Assembly: GCF_001189295.1 (NCBI RefSeq)
Contig: NZ_CP012159.1
Location: forward strand, 5,720,525 to 5,784,524
Reading direction: 5' to 3'
Source: Chondromyces crocatus
GTDB taxonomy: Bacteria; Myxococcota_A; Polyangia; Polyangiales; Polyangiaceae
Length of the DNA: 64,000 bases
This document shows, one piece after another, positions 55,993 through 63,551 of this stretch. Both the position numbers and the translations under genes were made by a program. The stretch's first letter is position 1, and the number at the start of each line of letters is the position of its first letter. The notes beneath the pieces are model-generated. The model did not search any database and was not told the DNA's origin. It saw only the letters and a list, made by a program, of their open reading frames with translations.

Positions 55993-57444
55993 ATGGCCCG
56001 GCATGAACTCCCGCCGTCGCCGCCTCGCCGAGAGACGACCACCGGCACCCTGCTGCGTGACGACGAGGTACGCTCGGGTGCCAGGGCGCTGGCGCCCTTC
56101 GAGAGCAAAGGCACCGCCCTGCTGCAGCCTTCTCGCGGGCGTCTCTTCTGGTCCACCCTGCCGCTGGGCCTGGGGACCCTGTGGGTGTTCACCGTCATCA
56201 CCCTCGACCGTGGCTCGCTGGCCATCTACGGCATCCTCCTGGCCCAGCTTGCGCTTCTGGCGCGGCATCTCCCGGCTCCAGAGAACCAAGGGACGGTCCG
56301 TGTGGACCCCGACGGCGTCCGCTTCGCAGGAGACCTCCTCGTCGCCCACGCCGAGATCCAGCACGCGCTGCTCATCCCTCGACCTGGCGAAGCCCCGCTG
56401 GTGAGGATCGCACGCCACGCAAAGAAGCCGCCGCTGGAGATCCGCGTTGCCGACGAAGCCGAAGGCGAGCGCCTCATCGAGTCCCTCGGGATGGACGCGC
56501 CTCGCGCCGTCGCTCACATCGAGCTGCCCATGCGCTACCAGGCCTACCCCGTCGGCGGCCTCGCCTGGCTCGCGTTCACGGCGCTCCTCTTCGGAGGCCT
56601 CTCGCTCGTCGGCACGCACGTCACGGGGAGCTTCACCGTCTTCCTGGCGATCCTGCTCGTCCCCCTCCAGCTGCGATCCCTGCTGCGCACGCACTTGCAG
56701 ATCGGACCGGACGGCCTGCTGATCCGGACCCTCTGGCACCGGCGCTTCGTGCCGTACCGCGACCTCGGAGCGCTGCGCATGGTCGACGCCAATCCGCCGA
56801 CGGTGAGCTCTGCCCTTCACAAGAGACCCGAGCGCGGACTTCTCCTCACCCTCACCTCGGGTGAGTCGATCCGACTCCTCGTGGAGGCGTCCTACTGGTA
56901 TCCGTTCACCTCCGTCGACGCCGTGGAGCGGCGCATCCGGACGGCGTGGGCAGCCCATGACGCCTCCAGAGACCTCGACGAGGCTCACCTCACCGAGGTC
57001 CTTGCGCCGCGCGGGCGGGATCTCCCGGCCTGGCTCGATTCCCTCCGCGCCCTGGGCAGCGGCGCGAGTGCCGGCCCCAGGCAAGCGGCCGTGCCCGCGG
57101 ACGTCCTGTGGCGAATGCTGGAGAGCCCCACCGCTCCTCCCGCGGCGCGTGCCGGGGCTGCCGTCGCCTTGTCGGTCAGCGAGAGCGCGGACCCCGTGCG
57201 GTTCGGCGAGGCTGCACGTGCCGTGGTCGAGCCGAGGTTGCGCGTGGCGATCGAGGCAGCTTCCGGAGGGCGCGACGCGGAGCTGGGCGCCGTGCTGGAG
57301 GCGCTCGCGACCGATGAGGCAGCGCTCACCGCAGCGACACAGGCCCGCCTCGCCCAGGAGCACGCCGCTCCGGAACCCCGGCGGCGAAGGCGTACGAGCG
57401 CCCGGCGGCGCGCCTCTCCGTCTCCGGAAGACGACGAATCATGA
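55993..57444 (+). CDS. Tandem membrane paralog 1, [hairpin + PH-like] x2
   Basis: 483 residues. Layout shared by four neighbours: a first membrane hairpin (about 50-93), a beta domain (about 95-180) starting GTVRVDPDGVRF, a second hairpin (about 185-230), a second beta domain starting LRTHLQIGPDGLLIRTLWHR with FVPYRDLGALR, then a helical tail (about 330-430) with LRALGSGASAG and WRMLESP. The beta domains resemble bacterial PH (bPH_2-like) domains in the pattern h-x-DGh-x(5,8)-R-x-hPhxDL; that is inferred. The last 45 residues are Arg/Ser-rich and unique to this copy. It begins 15 bases after the large exported-protein gene. Function unknown. Confidence 0.75.
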   Translation: MARHELPPSPPRRETTTGTLLRDDEVRSGARALAPFESKGTALLQPSRGRLFWSTLPLGLGTLWVFTVITLDRGSLAIYGILLAQLALLARHLPAPENQGTVRVDPDGVRFAGDLLVAHAEIQHALLIPRPGEAPLVRIARHAKKPPLEIRVADEAEGERLIESLGMDAPRAVAHIELPMRYQAYPVGGLAWLAFTALLFGGLSLVGTHVTGSFTVFLAILLVPLQLRSLLRTHLQIGPDGLLIRTLWHRRFVPYRDLGALRMVDANPPTVSSALHKRPERGLLLTLTSGESIRLLVEASYWYPFTSVDAVERRIRTAWAAHDASRDLDEAHLTEVLAPRGRDLPAWLDSLRALGSGASAGPRQAAVPADVLWRMLESPTAPPAARAGAAVALSVSESADPVRFGEAARAVVEPRLRVAIEAASGGRDAELGAVLEALATDEAALTAATQARLAQEHAAPEPRRRRRTSARRRASPSPEDDES

Positions 57445-57509
57445 TGGCTGCGCCCCGCGGTCGCAGCGAAGCCGGTCCCCTGTCCGGCTGGTGGTAGTCT
57501 CGCCCTCTC

Positions 57510-58763
57510 ATGAGGCCTGAGCCTGCGGTCTTCACCAACGCCGTCCGACGACGTCGCAGCCCTCTCCTGCTCACCACGTCGGTGCTGCTCTTCGCGACCG
57601 CTCTCCTCTGCCTCGCCCTGGGCCTCCTGACCCGTCAGGCCAACCCCCTTTTTGCGAGCATGATCCTGGGCGCGCTCTTCGCGCTCTCCCTGCGCCTCCC
57701 GCGGAGCGAGATCACGGGGACGGCGACCGTCGACGCGCGATGGCTCCGCTTCGAGGACGAACGCCTCGTCGAACTCACCGAGATCCAGATCGCCCTGATG
57801 AACCCGCGCCCGGAGGGCCCACCTCACGTGCGCCTCTACCGGCGCGGCTTTCGTCCTGTCGTGGAGCTCCAGCTCCCCAGCGAGGCGGAGGGAACCCGGT
57901 TGATCGAGGCCCTCGGGCACCACGCATCCCAGAGCGTGGCCGTGATGCGGCTCCCTTTCCGGCACCTCGCTCATCCCCGCGGCATCTTCTTCTGGGTCGC
58001 GTTCGTGCTGGCTGTGTTCTGGCTCGAACCACCCCGTTACCTGGGCATGCCGACGACCCTCTTCGTGATCCTGGTCGCGCTGGTGGTGCAGGCCGCCATC
58101 CACACCACCTTGCACGTGGGTCTGGATGGCCTCCTTCTCACGTCCCTCGGGATCCGCCGCCTGATCCCCATCGGCGACCTCGCCGCCATCAGCTCCTATG
58201 AATCGATGCTCCAGAAGAACCCCGAGCGTGGCCTCGACCTGCTGCTGACCTCTGGCGAGAAGGTGCGCATCCCCATCGAGGGCAACCTCTTGTGGTCGAG
58301 CTACACCGTGGAGATCGTGGAGCGCCGCATCCTGGACGCGATGGAGGCGCACCGCGCGCGCGCCAGCTCGGACGACCTGCGAGGGCTCCTCGATCGGCTC
58401 GCGCCCACCGGGAAGAGCACGCAGACCTGGCTGACGTCGCTGCGCGCCCTGGGGAGTGGCGCGAGCGCCGGCTTGCGTGAACCGGCGGTGCCGCAGGATC
58501 TCCTCTGGCAGGTGCTGGAGACGCCCTCACGGCCGGCGACCCTGCGCGCCGCTGCGACGGTCGCGCTGTCCGCTGTGGAGGGCGTGGAGCGCTCCAGGCT
58601 CCGCATCGCGGCCCGCTCCGTCGCCGAGCCCAGGCTCCGCTCCGCGATCGAGGCGGCTGCCGACGCACGCGAGAGCGACCTGGAAGCCGCGCTCGATGCG
58701 CTCGCCACCGACGAAGACGCCCGGGGGCGTGCCCGCCCGCGTGCGGCTCGACCACCGTGGTAG
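57510..58763 (+). CDS. Tandem membrane paralog 2
   Basis: 417 residues with the same layout as paralog 1: hairpin (about 18-50), a first beta domain with VDARWLRF and VALMNPRPEG-like strand, hairpin (about 150-200), second beta domain LHVGLDGLLLTSLGIRR with LIPIGDLAAIS, then helical tail with LRALGSGASAG and LWQVLETPS. Other conserved pieces are NPERGLDLLLTSGEKVR and VEIVERRILDAMEAH. It lies 65 bases after paralog 1 on the same strand, so one transcript is likely. Membrane protein of unknown function. Confidence 0.75.
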   Translation: MRPEPAVFTNAVRRRRSPLLLTTSVLLFATALLCLALGLLTRQANPLFASMILGALFALSLRLPRSEITGTATVDARWLRFEDERLVELTEIQIALMNPRPEGPPHVRLYRRGFRPVVELQLPSEAEGTRLIEALGHHASQSVAVMRLPFRHLAHPRGIFFWVAFVLAVFWLEPPRYLGMPTTLFVILVALVVQAAIHTTLHVGLDGLLLTSLGIRRLIPIGDLAAISSYESMLQKNPERGLDLLLTSGEKVRIPIEGNLLWSSYTVEIVERRILDAMEAHRARASSDDLRGLLDRLAPTGKSTQTWLTSLRALGSGASAGLREPAVPQDLLWQVLETPSRPATLRAAATVALSAVEGVERSRLRIAARSVAEPRLRSAIEAAADARESDLEAALDALATDEDARGRARPRAARPPW

Positions 58764-58773
58764 GGTCTTCGAC

Positions 58774-58860
58774 ATGAAGAACGGCTCCGCCGTGCGCTCC
58801 GAACTCGTGCAGCCCAGCGACGACGGCACCCAGACGGCACCCTCGGCGCGTCCAGGATGA
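58774..58860 (+). CDS. Possible 28-residue leader peptide overlapping paralog 3
   Basis: A 28-residue frame, MKNGSAVRSELVQPSDDG then 10 residues ending SARPG, starts at 58774; its TGA overlaps the paralog 3 ATG as ATGA (58857-58860). Paralog 3 itself lacks a ribosome-binding site at a useful distance, so translation of this short frame could deliver ribosomes to it. No similarity recognised. It may instead be chance. Confidence 0.4.
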   Translation: MKNGSAVRSELVQPSDDGTQTAPSARPG

Positions 58861-60170
58861 CCGCGAGCGAACCGCACCAGGCCGTCGAGGCCGGCCCCTT
58901 CATCACCACCCACGCGAGCGTGCGCCGCACGCCGGGGTGGCATGCCGCCTTTTCCTGGGCGTCCATCGCCCTCTTCGCCGCCCTCACGCCCGCGCTGTTC
59001 TTCCTCGGCATGACGAAGGTGGCGCTCTTCCTTCTCTTGGGAATCGAGGCCGCACTCATCGCACGCCCCTACCTTCCACTCGCAGAGCAACCCGGCACCT
59101 TGCGCGCCGACACCCGAGGCGTGCACCTCGATGGCCAGCTCCTCGTCGCCCGCAACGACATCCGCTCCTCCCTGATCCTGCCCCGCCGCGATGGGCGTGC
59201 CATGGTCCGGCTGGAGCACGGCCGAGCGCGAAAACGACTGGAGCTTCTCGTCGCCAACGAGGCCGACGCGAACAGCCTCCTCCAGGGCCTCGAGCTCGGC
59301 ACCTCGCGCGCCATCAGCCGCATCGTGTTGCCCCTGCGTCATCTCGTCCCGCCCTTCGACGGTGTCGTCGTCGTCGGCGTGATGTTGATGATGGTCTTTC
59401 TCAGCACCTTCCTCGTCAGCAACATCCTGGCGCACCCCGAGGTCTTCACCGTGGGCCCCCTCGCCGCCGTGCTCCTCCTCCAGCGCCTGCGCACGCACCT
59501 GACCATCGCCCCCGATGGCCTGGTGATTCGCTCGTTCGGCATCAGCCGCTTCGTTCCATTCCACGATCTCGTCGGCTGCCACACGTATGACGTCCGTGCG
59601 GAAAGTGGCTTCATGAAGCGGGGGCATGAGGTGGGCGTGGTCCTGTCCCTCAAGACGGGTGAGATCCTTCGCCTGCGCGTCGAACTCTCCCACTGGGGCT
59701 CCGAGGTCTCCGTGACCGGCCTGCGAGCGCGCATCGAGGAGGCCTGGCGCGCGCACGACGCTTACCGGACCGTCGACGCCGAGCGGATGGCCGAGCACCT
59801 CGCCCCCGCCGGACGGCAGCTCGACGACTGGCTCGACGCCCTCCGCCGCCTGGGCAGTGGCGCGAGCGCTGGCCACCGGAACGCACCGATCCCTGCCGAC
59901 CACCTGTGGCGCATGCTGGAGAACCCCTCCAGCCCGCCCACCGTGCGCGCTGGCGCCGCCGTCGCCCTCTCCGCGTCCCCCAGCGTCGATCACGAGCGGC
60001 TCGCGAACAGCGCGCGCGCCATCGCGCAGCCTCGTCTGCGCGTGGCGATCGAGGCGAGCGCCGGCGCGCGTGAAGCGGAGATCGAGGCCGCGATGGAAGC
60101 CCTGGCCCTGGAGGAAGAGAAGGCCGCCAAGCGTCCGCGTCGTCGCTTCTTCGACGGAGCCTCACGCTGA
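58857..60170 (+). CDS. Tandem membrane paralog 3
   Basis: 437 residues, same layout: hairpin (about 30-80), first beta domain beginning GTLRADTRGVHLDGQLLV, second hairpin (about 165-215), second beta domain LRTHLTIAPDGLVIRSFGIS with RFVPFHDLVG, then helical tail containing LRRLGSGASAG and LWRMLENPSSPP. Its ATG overlaps the stop of a possible 28-codon leader frame. Compared with paralogs 2 and 4 it lacks the NPERGLDL sequence, reading GHEVGVVLSLKTGE instead. Membrane protein of unknown function. Confidence 0.75.
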   Translation: MTASEPHQAVEAGPFITTHASVRRTPGWHAAFSWASIALFAALTPALFFLGMTKVALFLLLGIEAALIARPYLPLAEQPGTLRADTRGVHLDGQLLVARNDIRSSLILPRRDGRAMVRLEHGRARKRLELLVANEADANSLLQGLELGTSRAISRIVLPLRHLVPPFDGVVVVGVMLMMVFLSTFLVSNILAHPEVFTVGPLAAVLLLQRLRTHLTIAPDGLVIRSFGISRFVPFHDLVGCHTYDVRAESGFMKRGHEVGVVLSLKTGEILRLRVELSHWGSEVSVTGLRARIEEAWRAHDAYRTVDAERMAEHLAPAGRQLDDWLDALRRLGSGASAGHRNAPIPADHLWRMLENPSSPPTVRAGAAVALSASPSVDHERLANSARAIAQPRLRVAIEASAGAREAEIEAAMEALALEEEKAAKRPRRRFFDGASR

Positions 60171-60215
60171 CCCTCGGTTTCCCCGTCGCCCCTCGCGTGG
60201 GCGCCTGCGACCGGG

Positions 60216-60280
60216 CCCCTGTCTGACAAAGGCGACAGCGCTGTCAGGGCAGGGCGACACCCCTGTCCGACGGAGGCGAC
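60216..60280. repeat. 21-bp direct repeat flanking a 12-bp palindrome
   Basis: CCCCTGTCTGACAAAGGCGAC (60216-60236) recurs as a close copy with three changed bases at 60260-60280. Between them lies GACAGCGCTGTC (60234-60245), a perfect 12-bp palindrome. All of it sits in the 219-bp gap before paralog 4, so it may be its regulatory region. Confidence 0.6.
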
Positions 60281-60389
60281 GCTCTCTGGCCAGGAGAGAC
60301 GCTGCAGCCCACGGACGGACGAGAACCTGCTGCGAACAGGCCTGCCAGTGCCTCCATGCGGACATCGAGGGTGATAGGCTCGCCATCGT

Positions 60390-61706
60390 ATGAGGACCGA
60401 GCACATCGAGTTCTCCGGCACCGCCCTCGTACGATGGAACCCCTGGCGGATCGTCCTCTCCGACGTACCCCTCGTGCTTGGCCTGATCGGCGTCGTCACC
60501 TCCTACCAGCGGGGAAAGCTCCTGCGCGTCCTCTTCGCCCTCTGCCTCGTGCAGATCGGCTTGATCCTGCGGAACACCCCGCCGTGGGAGCGCGACGGCC
60601 GCCTGATCGTCCACCCCGAAGGCATCGACTTCGACGGCCGGCGCCTCGTCGATCGCGCCTCGATCCACCACGCCCTCCTCGTCCCGCGCCCCGACCAGCC
60701 ACCCCTCGTGCGCATCGTGCGTCGTGGCCTCGAGCCCTCCATCGACCTCCGCGTCCGCGACGACCAGCAAGGGCAGCAGCTCATGCAGGCCCTCGGACAG
60801 CACGCCTCTCAATCCGTGGCCGTCCTGTCGCTCCCCCTCCAGATCCTCGCCCACCCCATGGGCTCGATCATGATGGCAGGCCTCGCCATCACCGTGCTCG
60901 TCGGCGGCATGGCCATCGGCGCGAGCCCGATGACCTGCATCCTCGTCTTCGCCGCCATCACCATCGCGCGCTCCCTCCTCCGCACCCACCTGCACGTGGG
61001 GACCGACGGGCTCGTCATCGACACCCTGGGGATGCGCAAGTACGTCCAGTTCCGCGACCTCGTGAAGATCACCCGGTACGAGTCGAGCCACATCAAGTGG
61101 ACGGAGCGCGGCCTGGACCTGATGACCCTGCATGGCGAGCATCTCCGCCTCCCCGTCGAGGGGGAGCGTGGCAGGAAGGGCTACACCGTGGAGATGGTCG
61201 AACGCCGCATCCTCGAAGGCATGGTGACCCACGCCGCCTCCGATCACGGCGACGAGCAAGCCCTGACCGAGCAGCTCGTGCCCCAGGGCCGCGACGCCAG
61301 CGCCTGGATCCAGTCGCTCCGCACCCTCGGCGCGGGCTCGCTGGGGGGCATGCGCCACGCCCCCATCCCCCTCGATCGCCTCTGGCGCGTGCTGGAGAAC
61401 CCCTCGATGACCCCCCTCGCGCGCATCGGTGCGGCGGTCGCCTTGACCGCCAGCGCCAGCGTCGATCGCCCCCGCATCGCCACGATCGCGCGCTCCGCTG
61501 CGGCCCCTCGCCTCCGGGTGGCCCTCGAAGCCTCCCTGGAAGGCCAGGACGCCGCCCTCGCCAGCGCGCTCGACGCCCTCCTCCTGGAGGACGCCGAAGC
61601 CCAGAAGGCCGCCGCCGCGTGGCAAGAGCGGAAGGCCCGCGCCAACGAGCGCATCGTCGACGATCGCTACCCCCGGCACATCGCGTGGTGGCGCTCCCGA
61701 CACTGA
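60390..61706 (+). CDS. Tandem membrane paralog 4
   Basis: 438 residues, same layout: hairpin (about 25-62), first beta domain with LIVHPEGIDFDGRRLV, second hairpin (about 150-195), second beta domain LRTHLHVGTDGLVIDTLGMR with VQFRDLVKIT, and helical tail with LRTLGAGSLGG and LWRVLENPS. ERGLDLMTLHGEHLRLPVEG is shared with paralog 2. The last 30 residues are Lys/Arg/Glu-rich. It follows a 219-bp gap with direct repeats, so it may have its own promoter while staying part of the array. Function unknown. Confidence 0.75.
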   Translation: MRTEHIEFSGTALVRWNPWRIVLSDVPLVLGLIGVVTSYQRGKLLRVLFALCLVQIGLILRNTPPWERDGRLIVHPEGIDFDGRRLVDRASIHHALLVPRPDQPPLVRIVRRGLEPSIDLRVRDDQQGQQLMQALGQHASQSVAVLSLPLQILAHPMGSIMMAGLAITVLVGGMAIGASPMTCILVFAAITIARSLLRTHLHVGTDGLVIDTLGMRKYVQFRDLVKITRYESSHIKWTERGLDLMTLHGEHLRLPVEGERGRKGYTVEMVERRILEGMVTHAASDHGDEQALTEQLVPQGRDASAWIQSLRTLGAGSLGGMRHAPIPLDRLWRVLENPSMTPLARIGAAVALTASASVDRPRIATIARSAAAPRLRVALEASLEGQDAALASALDALLLEDAEAQKAAAAWQERKARANERIVDDRYPRHIAWWRSRH

Positions 61707-62039
61707 GCCAGACGCCCCCAGCGCTGATCCAGGCGTCCCCGGGCTGATCCAGGCATCCTGGCGCCGAACTCACGCCGCGTTTTCGCGCTCCTCCAGCCAC
61801 TCCGGGATCGCCGTGCGGGTTTTCCTGCATCGCCATCGGCAGCGCCCGGCAACCCGCGTCCACCCCTCGCATGAGTCCTGGTTTTCGCGGCCCAATTGCG
61901 ACGACGCCCCCGTGCTCGGCTGAGACGGAGGCGTGAGCCTCGGCATCGTAACCAGTGCTTGCAGGCGACTGCGGCTCAGGGCGCTCCGCCCTGGGGCCAG
62001 CGCATCAGTCAGCAATCTTTTTGAAGGAGAACCACGACC
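61707..62039. other. Intergenic region with a short hairpin
   Basis: About 330 bp without a supported gene. Just after paralog 4 the 16-base unit GCTGATCCAGGCRTCC occurs twice. Near the next gene, CAGGGC (61977-61982) and GCCCTG (61988-61993) form a 6-bp hairpin about 45 bases before the lipoprotein ATG, possibly within its leader mRNA. Confidence 0.45.
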
Positions 62040-62327
62040 ATGCGCCGCACGATAGCTGGACTCGCTTTCCTTTCGATCACCGCTCTGTTCACGGCCGCCG
62101 GCTGCGAAGACGCCGAGGAGCTGGTCAACTGCCAGCAGGTCTGCGCCAACTACCAGGACTGCGTCGACAGCGACTACGACGTCGAAAACTGTCGCAACGA
62201 CTGCGAGACCAAGTCCGACAACGACAAGGACTACGCCTCCGACGTCCGCGTCTGTGAAGCCTGTCTCGACGGCAAAGCCTGCGCCGAACAGGTCGCGTGC
62301 TTCGGGAGCTGCCCGATCTTGAAGTGA
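62040..62327 (+). CDS. Small Cys-rich lipoprotein
   Basis: 95 residues. The lipobox TAAGC gives lipid Cys22. The mature part has ten more Cys (31, 35, 41, 51, 55, 72, 75, 81, 87, 91), with two C-x3-C units and a C-x2-C unit, so a compact disulfide-bonded fold with five bridges is likely outside the cytoplasm. AAGGAG lies ten bases before the ATG. It is monocistronic. Many Myxococcota have families of such short Cys-rich secreted proteins of unknown function; this resembles them. Confidence 0.82.
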   Translation: MRRTIAGLAFLSITALFTAAGCEDAEELVNCQQVCANYQDCVDSDYDVENCRNDCETKSDNDKDYASDVRVCEACLDGKACAEQVACFGSCPILK

Positions 62328-62567
62328 CCCGACGGGAGACGTGCTCCGTCTGCCCGCGCGACGCCTCGGCGGACCTGTGGGGGTCATGGTGGCGGTCAAG
62401 GGTCTGGTGACGAGCCCGCCTGCGCGCGGGTACTCACTGGCCCCAGCGGCCCCCAGCGGCCCTCATCGGCCCAGAGGCCCCTGTCAGCCCTCAGCGACCC
62501 CCAGCGCGCTCTCTGCGCGCCCGTCGGGCTGGTCACGACGCCCGGAAGCTCGTCTACACTGCGAGCC

Positions 62568-62933
62568 ATGTCTCGAACCACCCAGGCCCAGGGATTCAGC
62601 GACGACGACCTGAAGCTCCACGAGGCCGAGGAGACGATGCCGCTCTTGCAGGCGCGCATCGAGACCCTGCTCGAAGCCTACGTTGCGAGTTCTCCTTCCC
62701 TGGCCGAGCGACTCACCATGGCCGAGGAGCTGAGCGTGCTGTTCGCGCGGGCCGACCGGACCATGCAGCAGGTCCACGACGTCCTCATGGCCACCGCGGC
62801 GCAGACGGGCGTCGACGCGACGGTGATCCGGCTCGTCGGAGAGATCGACGAGGTGCGCGCCACCTTCACGCGCTACAAAGAGCGGTTCGAGAGCACCCGA
62901 GCCATCTTCGGGGATGACACGCCGCAGGCATAG
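62568..62933 (+). CDS. Small helical protein, paralog A
   Basis: 121 residues, almost entirely helical and acidic, no signal or membrane segment, no Cys. EAEETMPLLQARIETLLEAY and the later TVIRLVGEIDEVRATFTRY are the most conserved stretches. The helices have heptad-like spacing, so a helical bundle or coiled coil is likely. The next gene encodes a close paralog of almost equal length, and the two are tandem on the plus strand with about 195 bases between. No family recognised. Both are convergent with the HNH-nuclease gene. Confidence 0.72.
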   Translation: MSRTTQAQGFSDDDLKLHEAEETMPLLQARIETLLEAYVASSPSLAERLTMAEELSVLFARADRTMQQVHDVLMATAAQTGVDATVIRLVGEIDEVRATFTRYKERFESTRAIFGDDTPQA

Positions 62934-63128
62934 GCCGTCCACGGCGCCATCACCGCAAAGGAACCGCGCCGGATCGCGATCGTCGCAGATTCGCGGTTCA
63001 TCGTGCCGAGCGCCCCCCTGCGGCCGGGTCACGAACGACAGCAGAACGTGACCGGATCCAGCAGCTTCCCCGTGTTCACCAGCTGCCCCCCTTGCGGCGT
63101 GCAGCTCCCCGGTTGGTCCTCACAAACC

Positions 63129-63491
63129 ATGGATGAAGGCACCCTGCCGCGCATCCTCGATGAGAACGATCTCGTTCTCGAGGACGCCGAAACTACAATG
63201 CCGCTCCTGGAGGTCCGCATCGAGGCGCTGCTTACGGCATGCCTGCAAGCAGCATCATTGCCTCATGGTGAGCGACTCGCGATCGCCGAGGAACTGGTGA
63301 CGCTCTTCAGCCGTGCAGACCAGGTGATGCAACAGGTCTATCAAATACTCCAAACGACCGCAGCCGCAACTTGTGTAGATGACACAGTGACCCGTTTGAT
63401 TGGCGAAATCGATGAGGTTCGAACGACCTTTGCGCTTTGCAAAGCTCAGTTTGATAGCGCGATTTTTGGTGACAGGGGACCGTTCTCTTGA
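63129..63491 (+). CDS. Small helical protein, paralog B
   Basis: 120 residues, similar to paralog A over its whole length (DAETTMPLLEVRIEALL, AEELVTLFSRADQVMQQV, RLIGEIDEVRTTFALCKAQF). The ATG at 63129 has no ribosome-binding site, but homology fixes it: both proteins then have the same length before the conserved TMPLL. The second half of this gene, from about 63330, is visibly AT-richer than paralog A and uses more A/T-ending codons, like the DNA to its right. This suggests either relaxed codon constraint or that this copy lies at the edge of foreign DNA. Function unknown. Confidence 0.7.
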   Translation: MDEGTLPRILDENDLVLEDAETTMPLLEVRIEALLTACLQAASLPHGERLAIAEELVTLFSRADQVMQQVYQILQTTAAATCVDDTVTRLIGEIDEVRTTFALCKAQFDSAIFGDRGPFS

Positions 63492-63551
63492 ACTCATTCA
63501 ATGCAACGTGCCGGACGCGAATGTCAAGAAGTGATGGAAGCTGAAACTACT

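Noticed and set aside
61770-62399. 210-codon minus-strand ORF at the end of the paralog array
   Set aside because: Overlaps the Cys-rich lipoprotein gene, which has a strong lipobox and ribosome-binding site. Only its short tail (RCRKTRTAIPEWLEE) looks protein-like; insufficient to call a remnant.
63255-63501. Minus-strand ORFs as a possible immunity gene for the HNH protein
   Set aside because: They overlap the plus-strand helical paralog, whose homology to its tandem neighbour makes that strand the coding one.
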